Assembly: GCA_009840005.1 (NCBI GenBank)
Contig: VXOR01000021.1
Span: forward strand, 11,224-75,223
DNA from: Gemmatimonadota bacterium
GTDB taxonomy: Bacteria > Latescibacterota > UBA2968 > UBA8231
DNA length: 64,000 nt
Direction: 5' to 3'
Part shown: one piece after another, positions 23,509 through 31,884 of the stretch
Layout of the letters: each line of letters starts with the position of its first letter
Numbering within the stretch: the first letter of the stretch is position 1
The notes under the pieces: model-generated
Told to the model about the DNA's origin: nothing
What the model saw: only the letters and a program-made list of their open reading frames with translations
Database searches by the model: none
Translations under genes and position numbers: made by a program

Positions 23509-25597
23509 GAGCGAAATCGCCCACCCACCCACGTACGAGCGCCCCGAGCTCTACATCAACCGCGAACTCTCGTGGCTCGACTTCAACGCCCGCGTACTCG
23601 AAGAAGCCCAAGACGAGCGCAACCCCCTGCTAGAGCGCGTCAAGTTCATGGCCATTGTCGCCAGCAATCTCGACGAGTTCTACGAAATCCGGGTAGCCGG
23701 TCTGCTGCAATTGCACGAATCGGGGGCCAATCCCAGCCGCCCCGACGGCCTGACCCCGGCCGAACAACTCGAGCGCATAACCCAACAAGCCCACGAGCAA
23801 GTCGCCGAACAGTACCGCTGCTGGAACGAGGACCTCATCCCGGCCCTAGCCGCCGAAGGCATCTACTTCTGGGAGGCGCGCCTGCTCAAAGACGAGCACC
23901 TCGACTTCGTGCGCCAGTACTGGCGGGAAGAACTCGAGCCGATCCTCACGCCTATCGTCGTCGATCCGGCCCATCCCTTCCCCCATGTGCTCAACAAGGC
24001 CCTGTGCATCGGTGCCCTGCTCGAAGAACAGGGACAGACGATGATGGGCGTGGCGACCGTGCCGCGAGTGCTGCCGCGCATCTTGCGCCTGCCCGACCAA
24101 GGCGACGGTCTCCATTTTGTGACCTTGGCCGGGATCATGGACCTACAAGTCAACGAACTGTTCTTCGGCTACGAAGTCATCGGCTCGGCCCCATTCCGCA
24201 TCACCCGCAACAGCGAGCTGTACGTCAATGAAGAAGACGCCGACAATTTGCTGGAAGAAATCGAGGAGCAGGTCACCAAGCAGCGCCAAGCCGATGCCGT
24301 GCGGCTAGAGATCGCTCCGGGCGCACCCGACCAGCTAGTATCGCTTTTGCAACAGCAATTCGATCTCGACGACAGCCTAGTCTTTCGGGTCAATGGGCCG
24401 GTCAACCTCCATCGGGTTATGACCCTTTACGGCCTCGTCTCGCGCCCCGCCCTCAAGGACCCTCCCTTCACACCCGTCGAGCGCGATTTCCCCGCAGACC
24501 CCGACGCCTTCTTCGACTCCATCCGCGCTGGCGATATTCTCCTGCATCACCCCTACGAATCGTTTTCTACGGTAATCGACTTCATCCGCATGGCAGCCAA
24601 CGACCCCAAAGTGCTGGCTATCAAACAAACCATCTACCGCACGGGCGACGATTCAGAGGTGGGGCAGGCGCTCATCGACGCAGCCGAGCGCCGCAAGGAA
24701 GTGACCGTGCTCGTCGAGCTAAAAGCCCGCGGCGACGAAGCAGCCAACATCGAATGGGCCAAGCGCCTCGAAGACAGCGGCATCCACGTGATCTATGGCA
24801 TCATGGGCCTGAAGACTCATTGCAAGCTCTCGATGCTGGTGCGCCGCGATCAAGATCGCCTGCGCCGCTACGCCCACTTGGGTACCGGCAATTACAACCA
24901 CACCACGGCAAGGCTCTACACGGATCTGGGGCTGATTACCGCCGAGCCAACGATCACCGCGGAGGTGGCCGAGGTTTTCAACATGCTCACCGCCCACAGC
25001 CGCATCAGTCAATTTGAAAAACTGCTAGTCGCGCCCTCCGGGCTGATGCAGGGTATGCTCGACCGCATCGAGCGCGAAAGCGAGCACGCCCGCGCCGGTC
25101 GGCCGGCCGCTATTATCGCCAAGATGAACGGCCTCATGGACCCGGCGATCATCAAGGCCCTGTACGCGGCCTCGCAGGCTGGCGTTGAAATCGATCTGAT
25201 CGTGCGCGGCATTTGCTGCTTGCGCGCCGGGCTCGACGGCATCAGCGAGAACATCCGCGTGTATAGCATCATTGGCCGCTTCTTAGAGCACAGCCGCGTC
25301 TTTTACTTTGCCAACGGCGGCGACGAAGAAGTCTGGCTCGGCAGCGCAGACTGGATGGATCGCAACCTGCGCAGCCGGGTCGAAGTCGTCTTCCCCATCT
25401 TGGACCCGGGTCTGAAGCGGCGCGTCTATCGCGAGCTGCTCGCATACGCGCTGGTTGACCGCGCCAAATCTCGGCAGATGCGCCCAGACGGCACGTACAT
25501 CCGCCGCCAATCCGAGTGCGGTTCTCCCGGCCACAGCATGCAGGATCTGCTCATGCACACGGCCCTCGGCGAAGATATCGACGTCCTGGAGAATTAG
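23507..25597 (+). CDS. ppk1: polyphosphate kinase 1
   Basis: A 696-residue protein with the full PPK1 layout: N domain starting with NRELSWLDFNARVLEEA and NLDEFYEIRVAG, head domain, and two phospholipase-D-like C domains. The autophosphorylated His is H438 in GLKTHCKL and the second conserved His is in YAHLGTGNYN; the nucleotide-binding RTGDDSE and the C2 block VWLGSADWMDRNL are present. It reversibly polymerises ATP gamma-phosphate into polyphosphate at the membrane. The start ATG at 23507 lies in the end of a dispersed repeat, with a weak AGGA. Confidence 0.97.
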   Translation: MSEIAHPPTYERPELYINRELSWLDFNARVLEEAQDERNPLLERVKFMAIVASNLDEFYEIRVAGLLQLHESGANPSRPDGLTPAEQLERITQQAHEQVAEQYRCWNEDLIPALAAEGIYFWEARLLKDEHLDFVRQYWREELEPILTPIVVDPAHPFPHVLNKALCIGALLEEQGQTMMGVATVPRVLPRILRLPDQGDGLHFVTLAGIMDLQVNELFFGYEVIGSAPFRITRNSELYVNEEDADNLLEEIEEQVTKQRQADAVRLEIAPGAPDQLVSLLQQQFDLDDSLVFRVNGPVNLHRVMTLYGLVSRPALKDPPFTPVERDFPADPDAFFDSIRAGDILLHHPYESFSTVIDFIRMAANDPKVLAIKQTIYRTGDDSEVGQALIDAAERRKEVTVLVELKARGDEAANIEWAKRLEDSGIHVIYGIMGLKTHCKLSMLVRRDQDRLRRYAHLGTGNYNHTTARLYTDLGLITAEPTITAEVAEVFNMLTAHSRISQFEKLLVAPSGLMQGMLDRIERESEHARAGRPAAIIAKMNGLMDPAIIKALYAASQAGVEIDLIVRGICCLRAGLDGISENIRVYSIIGRFLEHSRVFYFANGGDEEVWLGSADWMDRNLRSRVEVVFPILDPGLKRRVYRELLAYALVDRAKSRQMRPDGTYIRRQSECGSPGHSMQDLLMHTALGEDIDVLEN

Positions 25598-25689
25598 CGG
25601 CAAGGAACCCGACGCACGACCATTGCGTTAAGGTAACTGATGTTACGCAGTACGTGGCCGGTGGTTGGTTTTCGGCCCGATTCCCCCTG

Positions 25690-25718
25690 GTAGGGGGCGG
25701 CTTGAAATCGCCCCCTAC
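25690..25718. repeat. 10-bp inverted repeat (GTAGGGGGCG type)
   Basis: Perfect 10-bp arms with a 9-nt spacer, 22 bp before the start of the GlmU-like gene. Similar GTAGGGG-ended palindromes occur at 47096-47155, suggesting a shared repeat family. It could also form a hairpin near the ribosome site. Confidence 0.6.
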
Positions 25719-25739
25719 GAATTACAAGAAAGAGACTCA

Positions 25740-27236
25740 ATGCACGACCTGCTCGCAGAAATCAATTCGCCAATCCTAGACGACATCCACCGCATCGGCA
25801 TCGTTTTGGCGGCTGGCCATGGCATGCGCATCCGCTCGGAGACCTCCAAGATGCTGCACGAAATCTGGGGCCAGCCAACGGCCGTGCGCGTGGCCCGCGC
25901 CGTGCAAGAGGGCCTCGACAGCCCCAATCAGGTCATCGTCGTGGGCATCAAGGGCATAGACGTCGCCCGCGCGGCCGGCCCCCAACCGGGGCGTCTTTTC
26001 TCGTACCAAGAAAACCCAGTCCTCGGCCAGCCGGCTGGAACCGGCGACGCCGTACGCGTCGGTCTCCAAGCCTTTCCCGCAGCGGCGACCGACCGCGACG
26101 TGTACATCTTTTTAGGGGATATGGGGTTGTTGACCGGGCAGGTAGTAGCTCAATTCCGCACCAGCTTTGAAAACGCCGACTGCGACATGATGGTGCTCAC
26201 CGGCCTGTACAGCGGCCCGGCCGAGACCAACTCCTATGGCCGCATCGTGCGCGTGCCAGCCACCGACGCCTCCGGGCAGCCAGCGGGTGAAGACCGCGAC
26301 AAAGTCATTGAAATCAGGGAGCACAAGGACATCCTCAGCCTCGACGCGACAACGCCTTACGAAGCCGCTTACAATGGCCGCACCTACACCTTCACGCGCC
26401 AAGAGCTATTGGAAACGCGCGAGATCAACACCGGCGTCGTCGCCTTCAGAGAACATGCGCTGCGCACGTACATCCAGCATCTCAACACCGACAATGCCCA
26501 AGGCGAATTGTTGCTGACCGACCTAGTGCAAATTTTCAATCAGCACCAACTCGTGGTGCGAGCCGCCACAGCCGATAGCGAAGAGGAACTCCTCGCCTTC
26601 AACGTCAAAAGCGTCTGGCGTCAGATGGAGGCCATAGCTCGCCGCTGGGCCTACGATAAACTCAAGGACACCATCACCATCGCCGACGAGGAGGACTTCT
26701 TCATCGCCGACGAGGTCATCGAGCAGATCCTCAACATGGACGCGGAGTGCGGTCCCTTAGACATCGTCATCGGCAAGGGCACCTACATCGGCCCCCAAGT
26801 CCAACTCAACCGTCGCGTTACCATCGGCGACCGCAGCCATCTGAGCGGCCACATAGTGCTAGGCGAGGGGGTACAAATCGGCGTTGGCGTCGAAATGAGC
26901 ACGTACCCAAGTCAAACCCTCGCGCTCGACGACGAAGTCGAAGTGCTCAGCCGCAATATCATCAAGGGGAATCTGCGAATTGGCGCACACAGCCGCATTG
27001 AGTCTGGCGTGCTCCTGACTGGCAGCGACGAACATCCCATGCGCGTGGGCGAGCGCGTGACCATCAAGGGCACCAGCTACCTCTACGGCTGCCAAATCGA
27101 CGACGACCTGCTCATCGAGCACTCCGTCATCAAGTGCAAACGGGTCGAACAGGTGCGCCGCCGCGACGGCACCATCCAGCCCGTCCGCTACGTCCTGCCG
27201 CAGCCCGAGGGCCTCGACTCCATCGCCGACCTATGA
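25740..27236 (+). CDS. GlmU-like bifunctional sugar nucleotidyltransferase/acyltransferase-type protein
   Basis: A 498-residue protein. The N-terminal NTP-transferase domain begins with GIVLAAGHGMRIRSETSKML, a slightly altered form of the GlmU LAAGxGTRM...PK motif, and has FLGDMGLL for the metal-binding Asp. The C-terminal ~140 residues contain hexapeptide repeats of a left-handed beta-helix (IGDRSHLSGHIVLGEGVQIG). GlmU is ~450 residues; this has a longer linker (about 280-350). It probably makes or modifies a UDP- or other NDP-amino sugar. ATG 25740 begins the conserved part; the upstream open frame runs through a palindrome. Confidence 0.82.
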   Translation: MHDLLAEINSPILDDIHRIGIVLAAGHGMRIRSETSKMLHEIWGQPTAVRVARAVQEGLDSPNQVIVVGIKGIDVARAAGPQPGRLFSYQENPVLGQPAGTGDAVRVGLQAFPAAATDRDVYIFLGDMGLLTGQVVAQFRTSFENADCDMMVLTGLYSGPAETNSYGRIVRVPATDASGQPAGEDRDKVIEIREHKDILSLDATTPYEAAYNGRTYTFTRQELLETREINTGVVAFREHALRTYIQHLNTDNAQGELLLTDLVQIFNQHQLVVRAATADSEEELLAFNVKSVWRQMEAIARRWAYDKLKDTITIADEEDFFIADEVIEQILNMDAECGPLDIVIGKGTYIGPQVQLNRRVTIGDRSHLSGHIVLGEGVQIGVGVEMSTYPSQTLALDDEVEVLSRNIIKGNLRIGAHSRIESGVLLTGSDEHPMRVGERVTIKGTSYLYGCQIDDDLLIEHSVIKCKRVEQVRRRDGTIQPVRYVLPQPEGLDSIADL

Positions 27237-28151
27237 GCGCTCGGCTCCCATAGCCGAGAGCAGCGACTTGGCGACCTTGCAGACCATCGTGTAAGCCGGG
27301 TCGTACACATTCCCCATATCGTATTCCACGCACTGCCCCAAGAGCGCGTGGGCACTCAACTCAGAGAGTCCGTAGTCTTCGGTAAGCCAGTTGATTAGCT
27401 CAGTGGTGGCGTGCTGCACGCATTGATCCAAAGGACGCGCATTGCCAGCCGCGAGAATGTGCGTGTCGTTTTCAGCGCGGGGCCAGCCAATCTGCTTGCC
27501 TTTGATCACATCCACGCTAAATGTCGTGTCAAAGGAGATTTCCACGCCCGTGCCGACGATCTCGCCGTCGCCTTGGACGGCGTGCCCATCGCCTAAGTGG
27601 AAGAGCGCCCCTGGGGCCTCAACCGGCAGATAGACGGTCACGCCGGTGACAAAGCCCCGGTAGTCCATGTTGCCGCCGTGGGTCGCAGAGGTCGCCGTGG
27701 AAATGGCCTGACCGCGCGGCGGAGCCACCCCGAAACAGCCTACCATCGGGTTGAGGGGCAGCACCAAACCCGGCAGAACATCCGGCTGCGTTGTCGTGCC
27801 CGCGGCTAGGTCAATTGGCCACCGCAGCGGCTGTTCTTCGCGCTTAATCCCAGTTGTAAAACCCGGGTCCAGCACATTGGGCGCGATGGCCCAACCCGTC
27901 CAGCCCCAGTCGCGGTTGGGATAGAGCTTGTCGAAGTGAACCACCAAGGTGTCGCCCGGCTCGGCTCCCTCTATGTAGAAAGGACCCGTCATCGGGTTCC
28001 CGCGCTCAGCGACCCGCTCGCCGTGCTGGTCCCAGCCGCGGGCGTCAACGGTCGTGGTAGAAACCGTATCGCCGGGGGCAATGGCCAGCACGGGCTCGTG
28101 CCAGCCGATGGTATTGTGGTAGTGGGTGGGAGTGAATTCGTGATGCGCCAT
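27231..28151 (-). CDS. acetamidase/formamidase family protein
   Basis: A 306-residue member of the FmdA/AmdA family, zinc-dependent amidases that release ammonia from formamide, acetamide and similar short amides. Visible family blocks are GDTVSTTTVDARGWDQHG, GDTLVVHFDKL, WAIAPNVLDPG, MVGCFGVAP and the NMDYRGFVTGVTVYLPV segment with HLGDGHAVQGDGEIVGTGVE (metal-site His and Asp). It converges on the GlmU-like gene with a 6-bp overlap. With the urea cluster further along it points to use of amide nitrogen. Confidence 0.92.
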   Translation of the reverse strand: MAHHEFTPTHYHNTIGWHEPVLAIAPGDTVSTTTVDARGWDQHGERVAERGNPMTGPFYIEGAEPGDTLVVHFDKLYPNRDWGWTGWAIAPNVLDPGFTTGIKREEQPLRWPIDLAAGTTTQPDVLPGLVLPLNPMVGCFGVAPPRGQAISTATSATHGGNMDYRGFVTGVTVYLPVEAPGALFHLGDGHAVQGDGEIVGTGVEISFDTTFSVDVIKGKQIGWPRAENDTHILAAGNARPLDQCVQHATTELINWLTEDYGLSELSAHALLGQCVEYDMGNVYDPAYTMVCKVAKSLLSAMGAERS

Positions 28152-28213
28152 AAGACCTCGCAGAAGGTGTGGAGTGCATGGGAAAACCGCTAGCTAAGAG
28201 CTTGCAAAGCTAC

Positions 28214-29110
28214 TCAAATTTCCAAAGCGGAAAAAGGCGACAGAAAGAACGCGGCTAGGTCGCCTTGGGCCGCGGCCTGTTCTAACACCCCTATTTCCGC
28301 GCCCAACTCGTCCGCAATCCACACCCGCACGCCTGCATCCGCCACAGTATCTTCCAGGTGCCCGACGAACTGGTCCAACACCTGCCGTCGCACTTGAGAG
28401 TGCATCCCACCCGCGTCAAAACACTCGGCACCAAAGCGCGACACATGCTCCTTTTTAGCACTGAGTTCGGCGCACCCCAGCGCCAACGCCAAAATGACGC
28501 GGTGCAGCACGCCAGCGAAATCCACATCGACCTGTTCAAGCAAAGCGGCCACCGACGGCTGCGGCAACGAGCGCACAAAAGCCACCTTGCCGGTTAGCTC
28601 TTGCAACATTTGGCCGTCGGCGTGCAGGTCAATGGCGCTGGGGCCGGTCCACGTTTCGGGCACGAGCTTTGCCAAGGCTGCGACTTTGGGCTGTCGATCG
28701 GGCCAAAAGCCCAGCTCGGAACAGCCGACCAAGGCGCGGGCCTGCTCGCGCATCTCTTCCAAACGCCGAAAAGCGCACTCCCAACCCTGCTTGTAGAGTG
28801 CGTCAAATGAGTCGCTGGCCAGCTTAGTGACAGCGGCGTTGAGGTCGCCACCGCTTGCCTCTTCCAGCGCCAAGTCCATGCACGCCAAGCCCTGCTCCAT
28901 GCCTTGGCGCAACTGGTCGCGGCCAAGGGCGATGCCCGTGCGATTGCGCTGGGCAAAGCCCAACCCGCGGATCCGCAAATAGGCCCGCAGCGAATCCATA
29001 AAACGCGGCGGCAACTGCTCGTATTCAAGGCCCGCAGCGACCACTTGGCCGATGAAACTATTGTGGTCGAGCGGGACTTGGTTGAGATCGACGCGCGCTA
29101 GCCGGCTCAC
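28214..29110 (-). CDS. unknown protein, coupled to the gene upstream
   Basis: A 298-residue helical, Leu/Ala-rich soluble protein with no recognised domain or catalytic motif. The start is set at GTG 29110: GGAGGAG lies 4 nt upstream and the codon overlaps the TGA of the preceding gene (GTGA), a standard coupling; a GTG 27 nt earlier lacks such a site. The two proteins probably act together. They may be halves of a larger family such as DUF6178, but I cannot confirm that. Confidence 0.6.
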   Translation of the reverse strand: MSRLARVDLNQVPLDHNSFIGQVVAAGLEYEQLPPRFMDSLRAYLRIRGLGFAQRNRTGIALGRDQLRQGMEQGLACMDLALEEASGGDLNAAVTKLASDSFDALYKQGWECAFRRLEEMREQARALVGCSELGFWPDRQPKVAALAKLVPETWTGPSAIDLHADGQMLQELTGKVAFVRSLPQPSVAALLEQVDVDFAGVLHRVILALALGCAELSAKKEHVSRFGAECFDAGGMHSQVRRQVLDQFVGHLEDTVADAGVRVWIADELGAEIGVLEQAAAQGDLAAFFLSPFSALEI

Positions 29111-29874
29111 GAGGCTCCTCCGCCAGCCCGTTCCCACGCGCCGCGCAGTACGGTCGCTAGCAACTCGGGCGCGGCTTGGTGCAAGGCGTAGATGACCTCG
29201 CGGATCTCCGGGTCGTTGATCGGCGGCAGCATCACGGCTTGGCCCGATTCCGACAGCAAGCTAAAGGCCGGAACCGTGCCCCAATCCGGCAGTCCTCCGA
29301 CTTGGGCGTGCATGTCAATGCTATCGACCTTGTCGAGAAAGGCGTCCTCTAGCAGGCTCTGATCCACCTTGTACAAGAGCGCGGCGCGCTTGCTGTGATC
29401 GTCCAACGCCGCGACCGCTTCAAGCCATTCCCACGATACCTTGGTGCGGTTGCCGTGGTAGTAAACCGGATCGAGCGTGTCTTCTACCGCACGCGCAAAT
29501 GACTCCGCCGACATGGTTTGCAACAGCGCGGTGTTAAACCTCGCCAGCTTGTACTCGCCGGGAGCGACCAATTCGGCGATGATCTCCGACGGCAGCTTAT
29601 CGACGACAGCGGGCAAGTACCCCGGGCGGCCTTGGGCGTCCATGCCGGTCAGCGAGAGCACCTCCTCGGGGTTTTCGTCTATGGCCACCAGCGCGGCTTG
29701 TTCCTCCACCGCCTGCGCCCTAAGCAGCGCACGGGCCTCGTCGGCGCGCCCTTCGCGCAGCATCTGGCGCAATTCGACGTTCTTGGCGATCAATTCTTCC
29801 AGCTCGCCCGACCACTCCCCTAGCACCACCCGGTCGCCCTGCACTTGCAGGGCATCGTTCTCGTGCTGGGCCAT
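29107..29874 (-). CDS. unknown protein with a CBS/MgtE-N-like helical character
   Basis: A 255-residue soluble protein. The N-terminal half is charged helix; the centre has VDKLPSEIIAELVAPGEYKL and SAESFARAVEDTLDP, LPPINDPEIREVIY near the end. I recognise no family. AGGAGG sits 4 nt before the ATG. It is first in a two-gene leftward unit with the 298-residue protein, with which it overlaps by 4 bp. Confidence 0.6.
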   Translation of the reverse strand: MAQHENDALQVQGDRVVLGEWSGELEELIAKNVELRQMLREGRADEARALLRAQAVEEQAALVAIDENPEEVLSLTGMDAQGRPGYLPAVVDKLPSEIIAELVAPGEYKLARFNTALLQTMSAESFARAVEDTLDPVYYHGNRTKVSWEWLEAVAALDDHSKRAALLYKVDQSLLEDAFLDKVDSIDMHAQVGGLPDWGTVPAFSLLSESGQAVMLPPINDPEIREVIYALHQAAPELLATVLRGAWERAGGGAS

Positions 29875-29994
29875 CGGTCCTCCTGTGTGGAATGGATTGG
29901 AATTGGGGGCGGTCTTAAGGTAGGTTAAGCAGTGGATCGCGTCAAGATAAATTTGTTCTAACCTATTATTTATATTATACTTAAATAAAATTTT

Positions 29995-30023
29995 TTGACA
30001 TATTCTTTCTTTTTCCGTATATT
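29995..30023 (+). promoter_or_regulatory. sigma-70-type promoter with perfect -35
   Basis: TTGACA (29995-30000), a 17-nt spacer and TATATT (30018-30023). The predicted start of transcription is near 30030, only ~8 bp before a strong terminator hairpin and ~170 bp before the UVR-domain gene. The surrounding 29875-30037 is AT-rich and has no other feature. Confidence 0.7.
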
Positions 30024-30037
30024 ATATAACACCATGA

Positions 30038-30066
30038 GCGCGGGGCCTGTAGCCCGGCGCTTTTTT
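30038..30066 (+). terminator. intrinsic terminator / attenuator 1
   Basis: GCGCGGGGC and GCCCGGCGC form a stem (one mismatch) with a 5-nt loop followed by six T. It lies immediately after the promoter at 29995-30023, so most transcripts would end at ~35 nt unless read-through is regulated. Confidence 0.65.
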
Positions 30067-30147
30067 ATGTGGACAAGTCATTTGACGAGAAATGGGTTGA
30101 TTAGTAGCGCAGTGCTAGGTTCTACCCTATATTGTCCCTTGTGTCCC

Positions 30148-30174
30148 CTCAGCCTCCTTGGGGCTGGGTTTCTT
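30148..30174 (+). terminator. terminator-like hairpin 2
   Basis: CTCAGCC (30148-30154) pairs with GGCTGGG (30162-30168) around a 7-nt loop and is followed by TTTCTTTAT, 30 bp before the UVR-domain gene start. Confidence 0.5.
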
Positions 30175-30203
30175 TATCCTATTTTCTGTCAGAGAGCGCG
30201 CCC

Positions 30204-30971
30204 ATGAATTACGATATCGGCGACTTGCTCAACAGTTGGGAATTCAAGCCCGACGAATTTCTCGCTCGGCGCATCCGCACCAGCAAGGGCGAGGAAAAAC
30301 TTCAGATCCGCATCGACATGGGGCTTCTTCAACTCGAATTGGATGGCCGTCCCGACGGCCGACAACCGCACGGCTGCCCCTCGCTGCTCGACTACTACCA
30401 AGACCTCCTCGAATCGCGTGACACCCCGGAAGGCTTCGTGCTAAACGAGGACGAGTGCGAAGAACTCTTCCAAGAGGCCTGGCAGTACTATCACCGCTAT
30501 TTAAGTCTGTTCAACTTAGAAGACTACGAAGGGGTCGTCGCCGATACCGAGCACACCCTACAGATTTTTGAATTGGTCGATCAGTGCGCACCCAACGACG
30601 AGATCCGCTGGTACTTTGAGCAGTACTATCCACACGCGATTATGATGCAGACCCGGGCACACGCCATGCTAGCCCTGCGCAGCGACGACTATCCAACGGC
30701 CATGCGCGCCGTGCAAGACGGCATTGCCCACATCGAGAGCTTTGTCGAAGAATGGGAATCCGAGCTAGAAGAGGATTTGCCCGAGATTTCCTTTTTGCGC
30801 GAATGGTATGAGGAATTGGAGCAGGAGCGCCCGCTGTCCGAGCGCGAACAATTAGAGCGCGACTTAAAGGTAGCCGTGGAGTCGGAAAACTTTGAGGAAG
30901 CCGCGCGGCTGCGCGACAAGCTCCAGACCCTGTGGCCGACGCCGCAGCACCTCCTCCGACCCAAGCGCTGA
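30204..30971 (+). CDS. UVR-domain protein of unknown function
   Basis: A 255-residue acidic protein. The last ~45 residues hold a UVR (UvrB/UvrC-interaction) motif: EREQLERDLKVAVESENFEE followed by AARLRDKL, as at the C-terminus of UvrB, UvrC, ClpC and McsA, where it mediates protein contacts. The N-terminal 190 residues are helical and TPR-like, with many aromatic and acidic residues, and match no family I know. The ATG at 30204 begins the plausible protein. Upstream promoter and two hairpins suggest attenuation control. Confidence 0.72.
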   Translation: MNYDIGDLLNSWEFKPDEFLARRIRTSKGEEKLQIRIDMGLLQLELDGRPDGRQPHGCPSLLDYYQDLLESRDTPEGFVLNEDECEELFQEAWQYYHRYLSLFNLEDYEGVVADTEHTLQIFELVDQCAPNDEIRWYFEQYYPHAIMMQTRAHAMLALRSDDYPTAMRAVQDGIAHIESFVEEWESELEEDLPEISFLREWYEELEQERPLSEREQLERDLKVAVESENFEEAARLRDKLQTLWPTPQHLLRPKR

Positions 30972-30974
30972 GAC

Positions 30975-31053
30975 AGTGGCCAGTGCTCAGTCCCCCGCCT
31001 GCCCATAGGGTGCGGAGCGGAAACTGGCCACTAATCACTGGCCACTAACCACT
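30975..31053. repeat. dispersed intergenic repeat, family 1 (copy B)
   Basis: Shares the AGTGGCCAGTG and CACTGGCCACT ends and the CCCATAGGG centre with 16238-16336, but is about 20 bp shorter. It lies between two convergent genes. Confidence 0.75.
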
Positions 31054-31066
31054 AGTTTCTGAGCGA

Positions 31067-31870
31067 TCAACCCAGCCCCAACACGTCTCCCATCGAGTAC
31101 ATTCCCGGCTCGGCCTGCGCGGCAAAACGCGCAGCGCGTAGCGCACCCAAAGCAAAGGAATCGCGGCTCGTGGCCCGGTGCTGCAGTTCGAGGCACTCGC
31201 CCGCAGCTGCATAGAGCACCGTATGCTCGCCCGCCAAGTCGCCAGCGCGGATCGCGTGCATGCCAATCTCTTGGCGCGAGCGCTCGCCGACCACGCCCGA
31301 CCGCCCGTGTACGGCGACCTCGCGCAAGTTGCGGCCCAATCCGGCCGCGGCCCGCTCAGCTAGCGTCAGCGCCGACCCAGAAGGCGCATCGACCTTGTGC
31401 CGGTGATGCGCTTCAATGACTTCCACATCGTAGTCGTCGCCCAAGATCCGCGCCGCTTCTTCGACTAGCTTGAAGAGCACATTCATGGCCGTGCTAAAAT
31501 TCGACGCAAACACGCAGGTAATGTCCGCTACCGTCTGCTTAAATTCAGCGAGTTGCTCCGGGGTAAAACCCGTGGTTCCCACCACCATGGGCACCCCGCG
31601 CACCGCGCAGAGGGCCGCGTCTTCGAGGGTCGCCTCTGGGGTCGTAAAACAGACCACTACCTGATCGGGTTCGACGATACCCGACAGCGTGTCGCTGACC
31701 GTTAGGCCAAGATGCCGCGCGCCGACGACTTCGCCGATGTCGCGCCCCACGGCCTCGTGATCTGGGCGCTCCTTGCCGCCGCACAGTTCCAAATCATCCG
31801 CCGTCAAAGTCAAGTGGGCCAATCGCTGGCCCATGCGCCCGGCCGCCCCGCAGATTACGATTTTGGTCAT
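31067..31870 (-). CDS. dapB: 4-hydroxy-tetrahydrodipicolinate reductase
   Basis: A 267-residue enzyme of the diaminopimelate/lysine pathway reducing the DapA product with NAD(P)H. The N-terminal VICGAAGRMGQRL is the nucleotide-binding loop, and the family signature EAHHRHKVDAPSGSAL (catalytic His and Lys, about residues 156-171) is intact. It lies 14 bp downstream of the dapA-type gene, so both steps are co-transcribed. Length is normal for DapB. Confidence 0.95.
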   Translation of the reverse strand: MTKIVICGAAGRMGQRLAHLTLTADDLELCGGKERPDHEAVGRDIGEVVGARHLGLTVSDTLSGIVEPDQVVVCFTTPEATLEDAALCAVRGVPMVVGTTGFTPEQLAEFKQTVADITCVFASNFSTAMNVLFKLVEEAARILGDDYDVEVIEAHHRHKVDAPSGSALTLAERAAAGLGRNLREVAVHGRSGVVGERSRQEIGMHAIRAGDLAGEHTVLYAAAGECLELQHRATSRDSFALGALRAARFAAQAEPGMYSMGDVLGLG

Positions 31871-31884
31871 TGCTCTAGCCTCGA

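Larger units (their letters stand above)
30034..30207 (+). other. possible leader ORF overlapping the UVR-domain gene
   Basis: From ATG 30034 a frame of 57 codons runs through both hairpins and stops at TGA 30205-30207, overlapping the next gene's ATG at 30204 (ATGA). The ATG would lie only a few bases from the predicted transcript start, so translation would be nearly leaderless. Coding potential is weak; it may be a leader peptide or chance. Confidence 0.2.
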
